Shown here in pieces: positions 1 to 8,202 of a DNA stretch of 64,000 bases. A program made the translations under genes and the position numbers. The DNA lies in assembly GCF_022352215.1 (NCBI RefSeq), contig NZ_JAKRWF010000002.1, positions 62,001 to 126,000 of the forward strand, given 5' to 3'. The DNA comes from Flavihumibacter cheonanensis (lineage in GTDB: Bacteria > Bacteroidota > Bacteroidia > Chitinophagales > Chitinophagaceae). The notes below the pieces were generated by a model. It ran no database searches. It was given only the letters and a program-made list of their open reading frames with translations, and had not been told where the DNA came from. Every line of letters begins with the position of its first letter. Position 1 is the first letter of the stretch.

Positions 1-244
1 CAATCAGCCAGCTACGAAGTCGCAACCTACGAACAGGCAGTACCTGTTCCTGGTGTGCAATAGCATGATCGATGGCATATTTGATCCGACCCTTTCGTTC
101 ATTGAGTTGTTCCTCAGAATTTGTTGGATCGGGCTCCATTAATTCAAATGCGTCGTAATAGGTATGTAAGAGTTCAATTTCATCCGGACTCGCATTGCCT
201 TCCCGGTATTTTTTTAATAACCCACGTAAAAAAGAGTGATCCAT
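1..244 (-). CDS. FecR-like anti-sigma factor, N-terminal fragment (runs off window)
   Basis: The ATG is at 244-242 and 81 codons are visible before the window edge. The start MDHSFLRGLLKKYREGNASP followed by an acidic helix (DEIELLHTYYDAFE) is typical of the N-terminal anti-sigma region of Bacteroidetes FecR proteins. The fragment ends in a basic stretch (RRLRLRSWLI) that normally precedes the single membrane helix. FecR-family proteins hold a partner ECF sigma factor at the inner membrane and respond to a TonB-dependent receptor. The adjacent upstream sigma gene is the expected partner. The periplasmic part lies outside the window, so the assignment rests on the N-terminus and context. Confidence 0.7.
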   Translation of the reverse strand, partial: MDHSFLRGLLKKYREGNASPDEIELLHTYYDAFELMEPDPTNSEEQLNERKGRIKYAIDHAIAHQEQVLPVRRLRLRSWLI

Positions 245-279
245 ACGTTACAACACTTTCTATATAGACCGGAAACTTG

Positions 280-302
280 AAAAAAATCCCATGCGAATGG
301 GA
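280..302 (-). terminator. Rho-independent terminator between sigma gene and fecR-like gene
   Basis: Read on the minus strand, TCCCAT and ATGGGA form a 6-bp stem with a TCGC loop, followed by seven T residues. It starts just past the sigma gene stop and before the FecR-like start, so it may lower or condition anti-sigma expression relative to the sigma factor. Confidence 0.65.
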
Positions 303-305
303 ACT

Positions 306-878
306 TTATTTCATAAAGAAAAGTATGGCCCAGAATAAGAGCGATTCCTTCAACTGTTGAACTGATTTTCCCAATTGGTTCTGAACCGTCTTTCTGGATA
401 ACTGAAGTTGCTCAGCAATTTCTGCTGTACTCAAGTCCTGTTCGTACCGCATCCGGAAGATTTGCTGCTGTGCCTTTGGAAGGCCGGAGATTACGTTTTC
501 GTATAAACGCTTTAATTCTTTTTCAATGAGAGCCGCATCTGCAGCGCCTTTCTGGATGGTGATTTCTTCCAGGAGTTTATCAACAGGTAAGATCCTGTTT
601 TCCTTTTCCATCCGCTTCAACACATTGTTGCGAACGGAAGTTAACAGGTAAGATTTCAGGTATTCGATTTGCAATTCCTGCCGCCGAAGCCAAAGTTGAA
701 GGAAGATGTCCTGGGTAATATCCTCTGCTGCTGATTCATCCCGCAGTCTTTTGAAGGCAGCCTGGTAAGCGATCAGCCAATAACGTTCATAGAGTGTATC
801 AAACGCCAGACTGTTATCGGTTTTCAGGGCTTCAAGTAATTCAGCGTCGGTTAGTATGGTCAGATTTTCCAGGGGCAT
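306..878 (-). CDS. ECF RNA polymerase sigma factor (FecI-like, Bacteroidetes type)
   Basis: About 190 residues. Region 2 is visible as AFDTLYERYWLIAYQAAFKRLRD followed by AEDITQDIFLQLW, and region 4 as LPKAQQQIFRMRYEQDLSTAEIAEQLQLSRKTVQNQL, a helix-turn-helix for -35 recognition. The frame extends upstream to a TTG at 923, but a good Bacteroidetes promoter (-7 TACATTTG at 900-893) lies inside that extension, so I place the start at the ATG at 878. The protein ends in a hydrophobic LLFWAILFFMK tail. The FecR-like gene downstream is the likely anti-sigma partner. No SusC/SusD pair adjoins it here. Confidence 0.9.
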   Translation of the reverse strand: MPLENLTILTDAELLEALKTDNSLAFDTLYERYWLIAYQAAFKRLRDESAAEDITQDIFLQLWLRRQELQIEYLKSYLLTSVRNNVLKRMEKENRILPVDKLLEEITIQKGAADAALIEKELKRLYENVISGLPKAQQQIFRMRYEQDLSTAEIAEQLQLSRKTVQNQLGKSVQQLKESLLFWAILFFMK

Positions 879-892
879 TCGGTAGTTAAATT

Positions 893-923
893 CAAATGTA
901 TTGTATTTCCGAACACGTTGCAA
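893..923 (-). promoter_or_regulatory. Bacteroidetes-type promoter for the ECF sigma gene
   Basis: On the minus strand a -33 TTG (923-921) is followed after exactly 20 nt by TACATTTG (900-893), which fits the -7 consensus TAnnTTTG. The predicted transcript begins a few bases before the ATG at 878. This decides the start codon and lets the sigma gene be transcribed separately from the GH88 gene upstream. Confidence 0.65.
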
Positions 924-926
924 TGA

Positions 927-2165
927 CTATTTATTTCTTGCCAGCCAGCGATGCATGGCTTCCAGAAAATAATAATCTGCATAAATAAGTGGCACATTGA
1001 TTTCTCTTCCTGCCGGCAAATTCCCAACACAGTTTTTTAAAACAAAATAAGGGTTGGCTTTGTCGGTATTCAGATAAGGTTCCTTGCTGAGTGAAACCAG
1101 GATATCGCTTGCAGCATTTTTATAATATTGCTGTTCTTCACCACTGCAATAATCACTTAATTCCAACAGGGCAGACGCAGCAATGGCAGCAGCAGAAGCA
1201 TCCCGGGGAGTTTCAGGAAATTTTGATGGATCAAAATTCCAATCGGGCTGGTATCCCTCTTCACCAACATTAAAATCCCATAGCGGAACCTTATCAGTTG
1301 GAAGGTTCTTATGCTTTAGGAAAAAGTCAGCCAGTCCTTTCGCAGTAGTCAAAAAACTGCTGTCTTTGGTAAAGCGATAAACAGTTGTAAAACCATAGAT
1401 GCCCCATGCCTGTCCGCGTGCCCAGGTTGATTCATCTGAAAAACCCTGCAGGGTCTGACGATGCAGGACTTCACCTGTTATTGTATCATAATTCACAACA
1501 TGATAGGAGCCATAATCTTTACGTATGTGATTTTTCTGCGTGGTCTTTGCGTGTTGAACGGCAATGTTGTAAAAACCGGTATCACCTGTTTCTTTGGCAG
1601 CCCAGAAGAGCAGTTCCAGGTTCATCATGTTATCCATGATTACCGGGAAATTCCACAGGTTCTTTTTATCAATGGAAGGTCTGGCATTCCAGGATTGAAT
1701 ACTTCCAACAATGGGAGAATAACGCTGGCAAAGTGATTTCGCAGACTGAATAAGAATGGGTTTATAAGAGGTATCTCCTGTGATTCGCAGTCCATTTCCA
1801 TAACTGGAAAACATCATAAAACCAATATCGTGGTGTTTGGTATTATACTGGTTCGATTCCAGGGAGGCGGTCCATTTGAGAGCTGCCTCTTTCCATTTTA
1901 CATCACCGGTATATTCATACATATACCAGAGGGCGCCGGGCCAAAAGCCACCTGTCCATTCGTCGATTCCAAAATAGAAGAGCTCACCTTTAGGTGTAAA
2001 CGAATGCGGATAACGGGAAAGGTCAGTTGCCGTTGCAAGCAGACTGTCGTATCGCTGGGCCGCCACCTTGAAACTGGAATCAATACTATCTTTCAGGGAT
2101 GGTGATTTACACGCGAAAACAAAGCTGAACAGAGCAGCCATCAGAACAAAATGGAAATTTTTCAT
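927..2165 (-). CDS. Glycoside hydrolase family 88 lipoprotein (unsaturated glucuronyl hydrolase)
   Basis: 412 residues with a lipoprotein signal peptide ending in FVFAC (Cys at about residue 19). The (alpha/alpha)6-barrel family GH88 removes the 4,5-unsaturated uronic acid left at the non-reducing end of oligosaccharides by polysaccharide lyases. Visible family features are HHDIGFMMF (Asp at about residue 114, equivalent to the proposed nucleophile/hydration Asp), VIMDNMMNLELLFWA (second key Asp at about 177), STWARGQAWGIYG, and PRDASAAAIAASALLELS. Length is near the usual 370-400 plus signal. No lyase gene is adjacent, so the natural substrate (chondroitin, ulvan, pectin-type) cannot be chosen. 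Confidence 0.9.
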   Translation of the reverse strand: MKNFHFVLMAALFSFVFACKSPSLKDSIDSSFKVAAQRYDSLLATATDLSRYPHSFTPKGELFYFGIDEWTGGFWPGALWYMYEYTGDVKWKEAALKWTASLESNQYNTKHHDIGFMMFSSYGNGLRITGDTSYKPILIQSAKSLCQRYSPIVGSIQSWNARPSIDKKNLWNFPVIMDNMMNLELLFWAAKETGDTGFYNIAVQHAKTTQKNHIRKDYGSYHVVNYDTITGEVLHRQTLQGFSDESTWARGQAWGIYGFTTVYRFTKDSSFLTTAKGLADFFLKHKNLPTDKVPLWDFNVGEEGYQPDWNFDPSKFPETPRDASAAAIAASALLELSDYCSGEEQQYYKNAASDILVSLSKEPYLNTDKANPYFVLKNCVGNLPAGREINVPLIYADYYFLEAMHRWLARNK

Positions 2166-2227
2166 ATCACAAGCTTCTCTATTCAGACCGCCGAAATCGA
2201 AAAACTCCCATTCAGTACCAAAAAAAA

Positions 2228-3079
2228 TTATTCGCTATCTGGCACCATCAGGAAAGGATGATTGGTGAGATAGGCCATATGCCGGGTAAAACTTTCAAAG
2301 AGGAATTTTTGTAAAAAGTTCTTTTTCCTGCGAACCAGGGCCAGCAGGTCGTAGGGGATATCATCATCCAGGCGCTCCATCGCATCCACTATGGAAGAAG
2401 TTCGTATCAATTTAAACTCCATTGGCTGGTCAGCAAACTCCTCCTGCAATCGGGCAGCATATGCATCAAAACGCTCCTGCTCCAGGCGGGCATCATCCGG
2501 GGTGATATGGCCATCCATCAAACGGGTAACAGTAACCGAAGCATCAAATAGATTGGCTATTCCGGATAAGAGTGGTAAAGCAAGTTTATCAGCAGCCTGG
2601 TAGTCGGTGGCCAGCACCAGGGTCTTAGGTAATTTCCACTCATATCGTTCCGGGATCATTAGCACGGGCAAATCACTTTTTTCAATTACCCGGGAGGCGA
2701 TGGTACCCACCAATGCTTTTTTCAAGCCACTTGCCCCCTGTGTACCCATGACAATCATATCAATGGCATTGTGTTCGGCAAAGCCCAGGATATTATTCAC
2801 CACCGGAGATCGCCCGAGTACGGTTGAGATATTCAGTCCGGGATAATTTCCCTTGTATTTGTCCGCCAGCCGGTTGAGCTCTTTCACCAGGTCGGCTTCC
2901 ATCTGTTGATTATAGGCAGAGAGTTTGGTCATATTATCAATATAACCCGACTCTACAGGGGAATACAAATGATACAGCACCACCGTACCACCTGTTCTGG
3001 ATGCCAGTTCCAGCGCATATCGGAAGGCCCTTTCGGAGGTGGGGGAAAAATCGGTGGGAACTAAAAATCGTTTCAGCAT
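2228..3079 (-). CDS. Universal stress protein, tandem double-Usp domain
   Basis: 283 residues, two UspA-like domains. Domain 1 (about 1-145) starts MLKRFLVPTDFSPTSERAFRYAL and ends with the ATP-binding signature G-2x-G-9x-G-T, seen in GTQGASGLKKALVGT. It is followed by SDLPVLMIP. Domain 2 (about 150-283) is degenerate and lacks a clear glycine signature, ending in HPFLMVPDSE. Ten bases upstream lies a second double-Usp gene in the same orientation, so the two probably form an operon. UspA proteins are cytoplasmic nucleotide-binding stress proteins of poorly defined biochemical role. Confidence 0.9.
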   Translation of the reverse strand: MLKRFLVPTDFSPTSERAFRYALELASRTGGTVVLYHLYSPVESGYIDNMTKLSAYNQQMEADLVKELNRLADKYKGNYPGLNISTVLGRSPVVNNILGFAEHNAIDMIVMGTQGASGLKKALVGTIASRVIEKSDLPVLMIPERYEWKLPKTLVLATDYQAADKLALPLLSGIANLFDASVTVTRLMDGHITPDDARLEQERFDAYAARLQEEFADQPMEFKLIRTSSIVDAMERLDDDIPYDLLALVRRKKNFLQKFLFESFTRHMAYLTNHPFLMVPDSE

Positions 3080-3088
3080 ACTACTAAT

Positions 3089-3928
3089 TTAATGGTGAGC
3101 AATAAAGACCGGATTGTTTAACTCTTTTATCAGCGTATCAGCCATACTGGCCTTAAACCATCGTGAAAGATCAGATCTCCTGTATGCACCAACAACCAGT
3201 AATTCGTTGCCGCTGTTGTTGCGAACATACCCTTTGATCTGCTCTTCAGCTGATCCTCTCAGTTGAGTATAGGTGGCGTTGGGGAAAAATCTGCTAACAA
3301 AATCACGCATCAGTTTGTTATTGGGGAGGTGACTGGATTCGCTTTCCTGCTTTACGTTGACAATCTGAATTTTGGAGCTGGTTGCCATTCCTGGCAGGAT
3401 ATAACGGAAATGTTTAGCTGCAAATACAGCCGATGGTTTCCCATCATACAACACAAACACTTCATCCACCGGCTGGTAAGAAAGGGGAAGGATCAAAACG
3501 GGACAAAAACTGGAAGCCATCAGTTTCTGTAAAAAGACAGATGGGATAACTTCTTCTGCCATCGAGAAGCGTTCCTGTTTGCAGATAATGAGTAAATCTG
3601 CATAGGTGCTTTCTTCAAGAATCACCCGATCTGCCAATCTTTTATCGCGGTGAATAGAAAATGTGATTCCTGCTTTTTCACAGGCAGACTGAAACTGACT
3701 CACAGCTTCCTCTCTTTTGGCTTCATCCAGCTTGTCGAGATTTTCCACCGTTTGGTCTACATCACTGGCCCCCATGATCACCTTGTACATGTCATAACTG
3801 CGATAAGTTGGCTCCTCCGGAAATAAACCCACCAGCTGAGCCTGCTCCGACTGAGCCAGGCGGATCGCAAAATCAACCGTTCCCATAGAAAGTTGAAATC
3901 CATCCAGTACAAGCAGAAACTTTTTCAT
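3089..3928 (-). CDS. Universal stress protein, double-Usp domain, divergent
   Basis: 279 residues with an N-terminal MKKFLLVLDGFQLSMGTVDFAIRLA strand-helix and a second domain ending GNELLVVGAYRRSDLSRWFKASMADTLIKELNNPVFIAHH. The second domain keeps the Usp C-terminal helix arrangement (SMADTLI) but not a full G-2x-G-9x-G(S/T) signature, so ATP binding is doubtful. First gene of a two-gene unit with the downstream Usp gene (9 bp gap). A second Usp with complete signature following a degenerate one suggests heteromeric pairing, which is inference. Confidence 0.82.
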   Translation of the reverse strand: MKKFLLVLDGFQLSMGTVDFAIRLAQSEQAQLVGLFPEEPTYRSYDMYKVIMGASDVDQTVENLDKLDEAKREEAVSQFQSACEKAGITFSIHRDKRLADRVILEESTYADLLIICKQERFSMAEEVIPSVFLQKLMASSFCPVLILPLSYQPVDEVFVLYDGKPSAVFAAKHFRYILPGMATSSKIQIVNVKQESESSHLPNNKLMRDFVSRFFPNATYTQLRGSAEEQIKGYVRNNSGNELLVVGAYRRSDLSRWFKASMADTLIKELNNPVFIAHH

Positions 3929-4003
3929 AGGTTTAAAAGTAGAATCTATACACTCCTTAAAAACTGATCCTGATCAATCGTACACTTGATTTAGAATTCC
4001 TAG

Positions 4004-5326
<1,323 letters not shown>

Positions 5327-5338
5327 GCTTTTCCCTTT

Positions 5339-5363
5339 ACCCGTCCGGTGGCACCGGACGGGT
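5339..5363. repeat. Palindromic intergenic repeat, copy 1
   Basis: Perfect inverted repeat with arms ACCCGTCCGGTG and CACCGGACGGGT around a single central G, 12 bases after the metY stop. The same palindrome recurs at 6389, 32344 and 47321. It is not the metY terminator: a separate T-tailed hairpin follows at 5377. Confidence 0.9.
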
Positions 5364-5376
5364 GGCCAATAAATTC

Positions 5377-5404
5377 AACACCACAGCAATGTGGTGTTTT
5401 TTTT
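5377..5404 (+). terminator. Rho-independent terminator after metY
   Basis: Arms AACACCACA (5377-5385) and TGTGGTGTT (5390-5398) enclose a short GCAA loop, and the T-run continues to 5404. It separates metY from the GH5 gene. Confidence 0.85.
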
Positions 5405-5433
5405 GGAACTTACTGTTCACCAAACAACGATGC

Positions 5434-6384
5434 ATGCGCCGCTATACTTTTCTTGTTCTGATTTTTCTGCCTACTCTCCTCCTTGCCCAACCCGTTAAAA
5501 AATATGGGCAGCTACAAGTAATCGGAACCCAACTCTGTGATCAGCAGGGACAGCCCATTATTCTAAGGGGTATGAGTTTTGGGTGGCATAATTTCTGGCC
5601 CCGGTTTTATACTGCCGGAGCTGTGAAATGGTTACACGAAGACTGGAAAGCAGATCTGGTGCGTGCTGCGATGGGGATTGAACCCAAACCTAACGGATAC
5701 CTGCATGCGAAAGCGACATCCCTGAAAGCCATTGAAACTGTAATTAAGGCAGCGATTGAGCAAAACATCTATGTGATAGTCGACTGGCATTCGCACAATA
5801 TTCAACTGGAAGAAGCAAAAGCATTTTTTAAAGAGATAGCAACTCGTTATGGCAAGTACCCACATATCATTTATGAAATTTTCAATGAGCCGGACCAGGA
5901 AAGCTGGGAAGAAGTGAAAGGGTATTCTGTTGAGTTGATTAAGACCATCCGTGCCATTGATACCGATAACATTATACTGGTGGGTAATCCGCATTGGGAC
6001 CAGGATCTGCACCTTGTTGCGGATGATCCGATAAAGGGACAGACCAATATTATGTATACGCTGCATTATTATGCTGCTACGCATAAGCAGTTTCTGCGCG
6101 ATCGGGGTGAGTATGCGCTGTCGAAAGGGATTCCACTTTTTATATCCGAATCCGCCGGCATGGAAGCAACAGGCAATGGTCCGCTGAATGAAGAAGAATG
6201 GAAGCGCTGGATCGACTGGTCAGAGAAAAACAAGATCAGCTGGGTAACCTGGTCGGTTTCAGATAAGGATGAAACCTGCTCTGTTTTGTATCCCTCCGCC
6301 TCCTCCGAAGGGGGCTGGAAAGAAACCGATCTCAAGCAATCCGGTATCCTAACCCGGCAGTTCCTGCGCCAATTCACCCAATAA
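5434..6384 (+). CDS. Secreted glycoside hydrolase family 5 (endoglucanase-like)
   Basis: 316 residues from the chosen ATG. An in-frame ATG 24 codons earlier would run through the metY terminator and lacks a signal peptide, whereas MRRYTFLVLIFLPTLLLAQ gives a clean Sec signal ending at Ala-Gln (18/19). The GH5 (alpha/beta)8 barrel shows LRGMSFGWHNFW, VIVDWHSHN, the acid/base in YEIFNEPD (Glu152) and the nucleophile in LFISESAG (Glu239), with SWVTWSVSDKDE near the C-terminus. The pattern most resembles GH5_2 endo-beta-1,4-glucanases, though activity on other beta-glucans or mannans cannot be excluded. Flanked on both sides by the same palindromic repeat. Confidence 0.88.
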   Translation: MRRYTFLVLIFLPTLLLAQPVKKYGQLQVIGTQLCDQQGQPIILRGMSFGWHNFWPRFYTAGAVKWLHEDWKADLVRAAMGIEPKPNGYLHAKATSLKAIETVIKAAIEQNIYVIVDWHSHNIQLEEAKAFFKEIATRYGKYPHIIYEIFNEPDQESWEEVKGYSVELIKTIRAIDTDNIILVGNPHWDQDLHLVADDPIKGQTNIMYTLHYYAATHKQFLRDRGEYALSKGIPLFISESAGMEATGNGPLNEEEWKRWIDWSEKNKISWVTWSVSDKDETCSVLYPSASSEGGWKETDLKQSGILTRQFLRQFTQ

Positions 6385-6388
6385 CCCC

Positions 6389-6415
6389 CACCCGTCCGGT
6401 GGCACCGGACGGGTG
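6389..6415. repeat. Palindromic intergenic repeat, copy 2
   Basis: Perfect 27-bp palindrome: arms CACCCGTCCGGTG (6389-6401) and CACCGGACGGGTG (6403-6415) around one G. It begins 4 bases after the GH5 stop codon and has no T-run. Confidence 0.92.
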
Positions 6416-6460
6416 AAACGATTTAACAAAAATCTAAATAAGTAAGCGACTGGGGGCTAG

Positions 6461-6468
6461 TATCTTTG
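6461..6468 (+). promoter_or_regulatory. -7 promoter box for small secreted protein gene
   Basis: TATCTTTG fits TAnnTTTG exactly and ends 12 bases before the ATG at 6481. No clear -33 TTTG is visible. Confidence 0.5.
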
Positions 6469-6480
6469 CATAATCAAAAA

Positions 6481-6807
6481 ATGAAAAAGGTACTAACCAT
6501 ATTGCTCGGTCTTCTGTTCCTGTTGGCAAGTTTGCCGGGAGCAGCCATTCAGCAATTGGTGGATCCTGCTTCCCTGACTGAACTTACCAATAGTGGAGAT
6601 CAACGATCTGCCACGGAAGAAAAGCAGGAGGAGCATTTCATTCATTACCGAAACAGGGTGCAGGCAGCTCAATTGCCGGTATCAACCTCTGTTCGTGTAC
6701 AAGCGGTTGGTTCAACCAATCCTGCAAAACAGGAGCAGCTCAGCACCAATGTTCATTATGCACCAGGAGCTCCTCTCTATCTGCAACATCGAAGTTTCCT
6801 GATTTAG
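6481..6807 (+). CDS. Small secreted protein of unknown function
   Basis: 108 residues starting MKKVLTILLGLLFLLASLPG, a Sec signal peptide with no lipobox Cys. The rest is polar, low in cysteine, and rich in Gln, Ser and Thr (for example SATEEKQEEHFIHYRNRVQ), ending LYLQHRSFLI. I do not recognise a family. It has its own -7 box and is followed by another small exported protein in the same orientation, so the two may be co-regulated. A start five codons earlier (ATG 6466) overlaps the promoter and is rejected. Confidence 0.55.
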   Translation: MKKVLTILLGLLFLLASLPGAAIQQLVDPASLTELTNSGDQRSATEEKQEEHFIHYRNRVQAAQLPVSTSVRVQAVGSTNPAKQEQLSTNVHYAPGAPLYLQHRSFLI

Positions 6808-6898
6808 GCTGGTCTCACTACTTTATTTAACTGACGCATCTGATCAGATGACGCTCAGGCACCCCCGTATCTCATTTTTTATTTATCAAATAAACACC

Positions 6899-7198
6899 AT
6901 GAAAAAGATTACATGTACTCTTTTAATAGCAGCATTGACATTCGGAACAACAATGGCACAGGACAAACTACCAGTAAAAGCTGCGCAGAAAGGATTTTAT
7001 TCCATGAAAAACAAGGCAGCTGAACTGCCTTCCAATAAGCAGCCGGTAAGCGAAACCACCCTGAGCAGGAAAGCCCCGGAAGTTAAAAAAGGCTATTACT
7101 CCATCGGCCGGAACAATGAGAAATTACCAGCCCCCACCACCATCGTGGTAATCGGTGATATCTCTCCGGTAAGAAAAGGATACTATAGCATTCAGTAA
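6899..7198 (+). CDS. Small exported protein with KGYYSI repeats
   Basis: 99 residues. MKKITCTLLIAALTFGTTMAQ is a Sec signal peptide (cleavage after Ala20 or Gln21). The mature part carries an imperfect repeat K-G-[FY]-Y-S-[IM]-x5-[EK]-L-P at residues 31-44 and 64-77, then a terminal RKGYYSIQ. An upstream in-frame ATG at 6848 would add 17 residues in front of the signal peptide and is less likely. Function unknown. Repeat spacing of 33 and 29 residues and the aromatic-rich motif suggest a structural or surface-associated peptide, which is inference. Confidence 0.65.
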   Translation: MKKITCTLLIAALTFGTTMAQDKLPVKAAQKGFYSMKNKAAELPSNKQPVSETTLSRKAPEVKKGYYSIGRNNEKLPAPTTIVVIGDISPVRKGYYSIQ

Positions 7199-7229
7199 GT
7201 TGAGAGGTTGAGGTTGGTTCCCATAAAGA

Positions 7230-7258
7230 GAGGCCGTTCGTGTACTACGAACGGCCTC
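7230..7258. terminator. Bidirectional hairpin between convergent genes
   Basis: A 12-bp perfect stem, GAGGCCGTTCGT (7230-7241) and ACGAACGGCCTC (7247-7258), with a 5-nt loop. It sits between two converging genes. T-tracts on either side are weak, so termination is inferred mainly from position. Confidence 0.6.
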
Positions 7259-7284
7259 CTTCATGCAAGTACGGATGGTGAGTG

Positions 7285-8079
7285 TTAGTATAAGAAAGCC
7301 AATGCCGTTTTATCATTGTTATTGAAAGGTCTGTTCTGACCGCTGCCAATACAAGCCAGCATCCAGGAATTGGGATCCGGTCCGGCTGGTGTACCGGGAA
7401 TCAGAATAGCACCCACGGTTGAAGCGCCTTCATTAGCAGTTGAACCACCGCAGCTATAGGAGCGATCCATGTAATCGGTGTGACGGAAGCCAATGCAATG
7501 GCCAATTTCATGTGCCAGGATGGTAGCAACAGTAGCTTGGGGCTGGTTACCGATCTGGCGGGTAGCAACTAAAACCTGGTTGTAAGGATTTCCATTGCTG
7601 GTCGGAAATCCTGCGGAAGCCAGGTAACGTGCATTTCGGGGTGCAGCTTTAATAGCAATGCTGGCTCCTGAACTAACGCGCTGGAAGCTGAGCTGTAAAT
7701 TTTCCGCATTGAAACGGGCGATTGCCTCATCAGTAGCTGCTACATAAGAACTTGGCAGTGCAGGATCCACTGAAATAGTAACAACCCTGGGCAATCCGGT
7801 AACCAGGTTGGTCGTGCGGTACTGCTCAGATTCTCCCACCCGCAAAATGGTTCCATTGTGAGCGCGTTTCAAATCTGAACCTGGAATGAAAATATCGCCT
7901 TCCACGATATAACCCCCTTCTGTGGCCATGATGTTCTGGGTTGAGAAGCCCATCGCTTTTACGCTGTTAATCACATCATTGGTGATGGTTTCTTCCTGTA
8001 CGGGGGCGTCGTTTTTCTGACAGGAGGTAGCACTGAATAGCAGCACAGCAGCAGCTGCAACATAAAATTTGTTCAACAT
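7285..8079 (-). CDS. M57-type zinc metallopeptidase lipoprotein
   Basis: 264 residues. The signal peptide ends in FSATSC (lipid-modified Cys20 likely), predicting an outer-membrane or periplasm-anchored lipoprotein. The zinc site is HEIGHCIGFRH (His190, Glu191, His194, His200), the extended HExxHxxGxxH metzincin-like motif, followed by DRSYSCGGS in the place of a Met-turn region. The Bacteroidetes M57 (HEIGH) family has this size and a C-terminal FNNNDKTALAFLY segment as seen here. Divergent from the large S8-like peptidase, suggesting a paired extracellular proteolysis locus. Confidence 0.85.
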   Translation of the reverse strand: MLNKFYVAAAAVLLFSATSCQKNDAPVQEETITNDVINSVKAMGFSTQNIMATEGGYIVEGDIFIPGSDLKRAHNGTILRVGESEQYRTTNLVTGLPRVVTISVDPALPSSYVAATDEAIARFNAENLQLSFQRVSSGASIAIKAAPRNARYLASAGFPTSNGNPYNQVLVATRQIGNQPQATVATILAHEIGHCIGFRHTDYMDRSYSCGGSTANEGASTVGAILIPGTPAGPDPNSWMLACIGSGQNRPFNNNDKTALAFLY

Positions 8080-8135
8080 AGGTGTGTGTGTTTTTAGAAA
8101 CTTAAAATACTGTTAAAGTACTAGATAAGTATAAA

Positions 8136-8143
8136 TATTTTTG
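8136..8143 (+). promoter_or_regulatory. -7 box for S8-like peptidase gene
   Basis: TATTTTTG matches TAnnTTTG. It lies in the 120-bp divergent region and about 60 bases before the preferred ATG at 8203. It also lies upstream of an earlier ATG at 8149. Confidence 0.45.
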
Positions 8144-8202
8144 CATCTGTGTTGCACAGTCAGATCCAGTCCGGATTTCCTATTTTAGATTACACCAAGT
8201 AT

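Noticed and set aside
5339-5363. Palindromic repeats as simple transcription terminators
   Set aside because: They have no T-run, one lies upstream of a gene, and copy 1 is followed by an independent terminator. They are kept as a repeat family instead.
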